Part shown: positions 30,317 through 34,059 of the stretch, piece after piece
How positions within the stretch are numbered: position 1 is the first letter of the stretch
How the letters are laid out: the number at the start of each line of letters is the position of its first letter
From: a virus
IMG/VR virus record: IMGVR_UViG_3300032516_001943
Location: 1-34,059 of that record
DNA: 34,059 nt
Strand: one strand, 5' to 3'
Position numbers and translations under genes: made by a program
The notes under the pieces: model-generated
What the model was told of the DNA's origin: nothing
Databases searched by the model: none
What the model saw: the letters and a program-made list of their open reading frames with translations, nothing else

Positions 30317-31769
30317 GGACTTCAAAAAAATCGCAAGGATTTTAAAAGAGAGTTACAAAAAACTCGAAGAAGAATCTATGGCTGAAAATATAGATATATT
30401 CTCTCCTGAATACAAAAACCTTCAGGATAAAATAAGAGAAAAAATTTTAAAGAATTTTGGCTTTACGCTGGAAGAATATCAGACTGTCAAGAATGAAGTT
30501 GAAACTGCTCGCAAAACAAAACTTGAAGAAAAAGATTCACAGTTAAAAACCGTCATGGAAAAAGTTTCCGCTATTATTGGGGCAAAGGGAGATAAAGGAG
30601 ATAAGGGAGATATAGGAGACAAAGGTAACAAGGGCGACAAGGGCGACACTGGAATTCAGGGTCTCATTGGTCCGCAAGGATTAAAAGGAGACCGCGGAGA
30701 AAAAGGTTTGGATGGCAGAGATGGAAGAGACGGCAGAGATATTGATGAATCAACCATCGGATATTTAGAAGAAAAGATTGACTCTAAAATTAAGTCTGTT
30801 AAAAAAGAAATCCCAGAACCAGTAGATATTGAAGGACTTAAAGAATTCTTCCGCGACGACTTCCATGAAAATTTCAAAAAGAATATCAATATCATGGGTA
30901 TGCCTGATTTTAGAAAATTGGCTATGGGACTTCAGGGACAAATAGACGAGATTAGAAACTCTAGTTTAACTGACCTCCAGACTATTACGACTATGGGTGA
31001 AGTTTCTGATACGGCTTGTTTCCCGATGTTTGCCAATGCCCAGACAGGCAATCAACAACCCAAAACAAACGCTGGTTTGAAATTCAACGCTTCTACGGGT
31101 CTTTTAGAATCCACCCTAATAACTTCACTTACAGTTACTGGCTCTACGGCTCTAGTTAGTCCGATATTAAAACCTCTTGCTGACGGAACAACTGCTTTGA
31201 TTATCACCAAAGCCGACGGCTCTACTCCCTTAATAAATTTTGACTCAACAAATAGCATAGCGATCTTTACCGCCGCTATTGTCGCTCCTGCTGGCACGGC
31301 CTCTTATGCTGGTCTTCGCCTGCAAACAGGAACACCGCTAAGCAGTGTTGCAAACGGAGCGGTGGAATGGCATGGCGACCATTTATATTTTTCCACGTCA
31401 GCGACACGTTTTAAACTTGACAGGCAAGCGTCAAATATTAGGACATATACTTGGGTAATAGATACACCTGCTACTGGGGGAATTTTAGGACCGAGATTGG
31501 CAGAGGGGCATACAGTAACCAGAATTGACTCCTACACGAAAGACGCTACTTCGGTAACTTTTAATATTGAGGAAAGAGCAACCATTGGTTCTGCTGGAGT
31601 GGATATTCTGGCTTCAGACCAAGTAGCTAATGTTGATGGCACTGCGGCGACCAGTTTTTATAATGCTGACTTGGCTTCCGCCGCATGGCTTTATTTGGAT
31701 ATTTCCGCAATTTCAGGCACGCCTGGACAAGTGGTTGTTATCTTAACTTGTACCGTAGAAGGAACATAA
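30306..31769 (+). CDS. Collagen-like fibre protein
   Basis: The 487-residue protein has a helical N-terminal coiled-coil region (residues 1-90) that probably attaches to the virion, then 18 uninterrupted Gly-X-Y triplets (residues 92-145) rich in GDK and GRD, which should form a short charged triple helix. A second coiled-coil stretch (155-225) and a long beta-rich C-terminal part follow, suited to trimer formation and receptor contact. Collagen-like stems are common in phage fibres. The ASNIRTYTWVIDTPATGG segment is followed by a small beta-domain like those in tail tip proteins. Confidence 0.82.
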   Translation: MEIKDFKKIARILKESYKKLEEESMAENIDIFSPEYKNLQDKIREKILKNFGFTLEEYQTVKNEVETARKTKLEEKDSQLKTVMEKVSAIIGAKGDKGDKGDIGDKGNKGDKGDTGIQGLIGPQGLKGDRGEKGLDGRDGRDGRDIDESTIGYLEEKIDSKIKSVKKEIPEPVDIEGLKEFFRDDFHENFKKNINIMGMPDFRKLAMGLQGQIDEIRNSSLTDLQTITTMGEVSDTACFPMFANAQTGNQQPKTNAGLKFNASTGLLESTLITSLTVTGSTALVSPILKPLADGTTALIITKADGSTPLINFDSTNSIAIFTAAIVAPAGTASYAGLRLQTGTPLSSVANGAVEWHGDHLYFSTSATRFKLDRQASNIRTYTWVIDTPATGGILGPRLAEGHTVTRIDSYTKDATSVTFNIEERATIGSAGVDILASDQVANVDGTAATSFYNADLASAAWLYLDISAISGTPGQVVVILTCTVEGT

Positions 31770-31770
31770 C

Positions 31771-32187
31771 ATGGATACAATAACAACAAATGGCGGTCAA
31801 ATAACTTTAGACCCGACAAAACATGACGTTGAAAGCAAGGTTCAATCAGATTTATTTACCGTGCCTGCGGACGCTAAAGGAAAAATAACTGGAGAAATTT
31901 TAATTGACGCTTCTGTTTTAACCGACACCACCAGAGCTTTTAAATGTGTCGTGGATGTTTCCGATGACGGCGTAAAATTCAAAAACTTAATAAGTTTCAC
32001 GTGGGACGGAAACTCCAAACTGGGTAAAAATGGATTGCCACAGACAGGATGCTCTTGGAAATTTCCCGTTAAGGATTTGCTCGGAAAGAAAATAAGACAC
32101 TCGTTTTATCCTATAATTCCTATCTATAATAAAACGGCGGGAGTGGCAAAAAGCGTGCCTATAATTCTAAAAGTTTCCATAAAATAA
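31771..32187 (+). CDS. Small beta-rich tail protein
   Basis: A 138-residue protein beginning one base after the fibre gene's stop codon. It is predicted to be beta-rich (GKITGEILIDASVLT, AFKCVVDVSDDGVKFKNLI) with a C-terminal hydrophobic strand, compatible with a tail or fibre accessory domain. No family is recognised. A purine-rich GAAGGA lies about ten bases before the ATG, one of the few weak Shine-Dalgarno-like signals. Confidence 0.55.
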   Translation: MDTITTNGGQITLDPTKHDVESKVQSDLFTVPADAKGKITGEILIDASVLTDTTRAFKCVVDVSDDGVKFKNLISFTWDGNSKLGKNGLPQTGCSWKFPVKDLLGKKIRHSFYPIIPIYNKTAGVAKSVPIILKVSIK

Positions 32188-34059
32188 ATGGCATATTCAA
32201 TCGTACAAACAAAAGCAAGCGGTGAAGTATCAAACGCTTCTTCAATCGCTGTCCAATTTGATGATACGACAATAGCTGGAAATCATTTTATTGCTACAAC
32301 GGTTGTTTGGGACGGAGATGGCACAGCTCCCTCGTCTCATACGATGTCCGATACTTATACCAATACGTGGGGAGCGGCAGACAGGTCGCAAGCGTTTGGT
32401 TTAGATTCTGGCAATAATGAAGCGATATTATCTGTTTATCGGTCTGTAACTGGATTGGAGGGAGAAACTCACGAAATTACTTGCACCTTTGGAGACAGCG
32501 GATTGTCCTCAACAATGGGTATTTATGAGGTGTCGGGCTTGAACACAGACGCGCCTGCGGTTAATTCTGCGGCAAACAACGCGGAAAATTCTGCTAGTGT
32601 AAATTCAGGCAGTGTAACCCCGAATGCGGCTGGATTCTTCTTGGGCGTGATGTCTTATGAGGGAGGCCCTGCGACAATAACTCCAGACACAGGCAATAGT
32701 TGGATTGAACTGCTTGAAATTGACGAGAACAACGATACACAAGTATCAGCGAGCGAATATCAGGATGCGGCTGAGGGTGTAGGAAAGGCGGCGACATGGA
32801 CAATAAGTAGTAACCTTTGCTGGTGCGCTGTGTTGGTAGCTTATGAAGAAGTTTCTGTTGTTGTTATAGAACAGAAAACATTTCAGTTTTTTGAGTCTGG
32901 AGATGAGCTTCCGCATTGGGATTACAGCACTGCCCCTCTGATTGAGGCGGGAGATATAACGGGAAGTTCTGATAATTCCGCAGGTACGCAATTTTTATGT
33001 TCCTATCCTTCCACAGTTAATGCTGGTGACCTTCTTATCTTCGTAGTGGGCAAGGATGATGACCCTGCCATTGTTGATGTTACGGGAACGCTAACCGAGA
33101 TAGGCAAAGGAGCGGCGGCAGGTTCGCTTAATGGCCCTTATCTTTATGTCGGATACAAAATAGCGGTAGGAAATGAAGATAGCTCAAACCATGAATTTAG
33201 CGGGGACAGCGAAGAGTTTCAGGGATTCTGTATTCGTGTGCCTGCTGGAGAATTTGACTCTAATCGTCCTATAGACGCTTTTAGCGTAGTGGCAGGAAGC
33301 AATGTAGACCAAGAGACCGCAGTAACCCCTGCGTTCACGGTAGGACGGGCTGGAGGCACGATTATCGCATGCGGAGCGGTGGATATTGACCCAATGGACG
33401 CCACATTCAGTCCTGCTGGTTGGACAGACCTTGCTGATGTTGACGCTGGAGAAATTACCGCTTTTATCTCTAAAAGAGACGCGGCTACAACTCTCTATGA
33501 AGCAGTCGGAACGGCCGCATTTGGAATCAATACCACCGATTCTTGGGCGGCTTTAGCGTTTGTGATTAACGCTCCACGGCAAGCCGATGGACGAGCTCCC
33601 ATTGATATAGCTGGGGCAGACGCGGTTCTTGTTGTTGACACCGACTATGGTTGGCATTTTAGGATTGAAAGTTCAGGTTCTGTTTCCGCTGAAGACACTT
33701 TCAAAATACAGTACAAACACATTGAGGGAACGAACACCTGGACGGATGTTACCGACTCCAGCGATGTTATAAGAGTATCCGCAACAGCTGACTTCGCCAA
33801 CGGCGCGGATGTGCCAGAGTTTATTGAGGGATTATTTAATTATTATGCCAATAATAACGCCGCCCTAGACACTTCGGGAGCATTGACGCTCGGAGCGGTA
33901 TTGGGGAGTGATTCATCTTTTGAGGGACATCTAAATTTTCAAATACTCGGAAGCACTGTAAATGACGAAGACACCGTGCAGTTAAGAGTGGTCTACAGCG
34001 ATGGCGATGAATTGGAAGTCTATACCGACACCCCAATCATCACTGTAAATAAGCCCCCG
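32188..34059 (+). CDS. Large virion surface protein with tandem beta domains, 3' end missing
   Basis: An open frame of 624 codons starts at ATG 32188, immediately after the stop codon of the gene before it, and continues past the window edge. Two jelly-roll-like domains of about 230 residues come first (MAYSIVQTKASGEVS...AVLVAYEE, then SSDNSAGTQFLCSYP...ALAFVINAP). They are similar in layout to the 22989-23885 protein, with the same IIACGAVD / WCAVLVAY hydrophobic strand near the end of each domain. A third, immunoglobulin-like part follows (WHFRIESSGSVSAEDTF, TWTDVTDSSDVIRVSAT, QLRVVYSDGDELEVYTDTP). The DNA looks GC-richer than the island genes. Such tandem beta domains are typical of virion decoration or host-contact proteins. 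Confidence 0.75.
   Translation, partial: MAYSIVQTKASGEVSNASSIAVQFDDTTIAGNHFIATTVVWDGDGTAPSSHTMSDTYTNTWGAADRSQAFGLDSGNNEAILSVYRSVTGLEGETHEITCTFGDSGLSSTMGIYEVSGLNTDAPAVNSAANNAENSASVNSGSVTPNAAGFFLGVMSYEGGPATITPDTGNSWIELLEIDENNDTQVSASEYQDAAEGVGKAATWTISSNLCWCAVLVAYEEVSVVVIEQKTFQFFESGDELPHWDYSTAPLIEAGDITGSSDNSAGTQFLCSYPSTVNAGDLLIFVVGKDDDPAIVDVTGTLTEIGKGAAAGSLNGPYLYVGYKIAVGNEDSSNHEFSGDSEEFQGFCIRVPAGEFDSNRPIDAFSVVAGSNVDQETAVTPAFTVGRAGGTIIACGAVDIDPMDATFSPAGWTDLADVDAGEITAFISKRDAATTLYEAVGTAAFGINTTDSWAALAFVINAPRQADGRAPIDIAGADAVLVVDTDYGWHFRIESSGSVSAEDTFKIQYKHIEGTNTWTDVTDSSDVIRVSATADFANGADVPEFIEGLFNYYANNNAALDTSGALTLGAVLGSDSSFEGHLNFQILGSTVNDEDTVQLRVVYSDGDELEVYTDTPIITVNKPP

Noticed and set aside
30656-30895. 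Minus-strand Ser/Pro-rich frame
   Set aside because: It is the antisense shadow of the collagen Gly-X-Y repeats.
1-34059. Stop codon reassignment
   Set aside because: TGA, TAG and TAA all end genes at expected places, several within ATGA overlaps.
1-34059. Lysogeny module, tRNA genes, insertion sequences or CRISPR arrays
   Set aside because: No integrase, repressor, transposase, tRNA cloverleaf or spacer array was recognised; a small ImmA-like peptidase alone is not evidence of lysogeny.

Overview
The window is most likely part of a tailed double-stranded DNA phage (Caudoviricetes). Going left to right on the + strand it carries a probable small terminase subunit, large terminase, portal, scaffold-like protein, major capsid protein, head-tail/tail proteins, two large internal or ejection-type proteins and a collagen-like fibre. 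No tape measure, tail tube or sheath protein is recognisable, and two big late proteins lie where podovirus-like phages keep ejection proteins, so a short-tailed virion is the best guess. DNA is AT-rich and genes are tightly packed, many with ATGA overlaps. TAA, TAG and TGA all act as stops, so the standard bacterial code holds. Most genes lack a Shine-Dalgarno sequence, and several promoters lie only 6-10 bases from the ATG. The host cannot be named from this sequence.

Layout: 1-1453 holds small accessory genes (a pentapeptide-repeat protein tail, a HEXXH mini-metallopeptidase and several unknowns). 1620-2200 has a two-way terminator, a minus-strand small basic protein and divergent promoters. 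2201-4561 holds the small and large terminase genes, separated by a 0.5-kb G-rich gap with a textbook G-quadruplex motif. 4576-8597 is the portal-to-capsid block. 8598-8708 contains two adjacent RNA hairpins with complementary loops. 8709-21836 is a roughly 13-kb island of sugar and phosphonate enzymes placed inside the virion gene block. 21852-34059 returns to virion genes, interrupted by one minus-strand gene for a 49-residue membrane protein; the last gene runs off the end.

The island is the main discovery. It encodes PEP mutase (with the EDKx5NS signature), a phosphonopyruvate decarboxylase split in two, an unusually small iron-type alcohol dehydrogenase resembling phosphonoacetaldehyde reductases, and a stand-alone cytidylyltransferase resembling the one fused to PEP mutase in Fom1. 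Read as a pathway this is PEP to phosphonopyruvate to phosphonoacetaldehyde to 2-hydroxyethylphosphonate (HEP) to HEP-CMP. Three LicD-like nucleotidyltransferase-fold proteins (one apparently dead) are candidates for moving the phosphonate onto a glycan. Around them are NeuB and NeuA homologues (nonulosonic acid synthesis and CMP activation), two GT-B-like glycosyltransferases, two methyltransferases, a B12-type radical SAM enzyme, a DUF4910 aminopeptidase-like protein, a HAD phosphatase and a 4,6-dehydratase-like SDR. Many are much shorter than cellular relatives, and neighbouring genes overlap by up to 101 bases. The inferred outcome is a phage-made phosphonate- and nonulosonate-bearing glycan, either on the virion or remodelling the host surface. 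Enzyme family calls are mostly firm; the pathway product and its target are inference.
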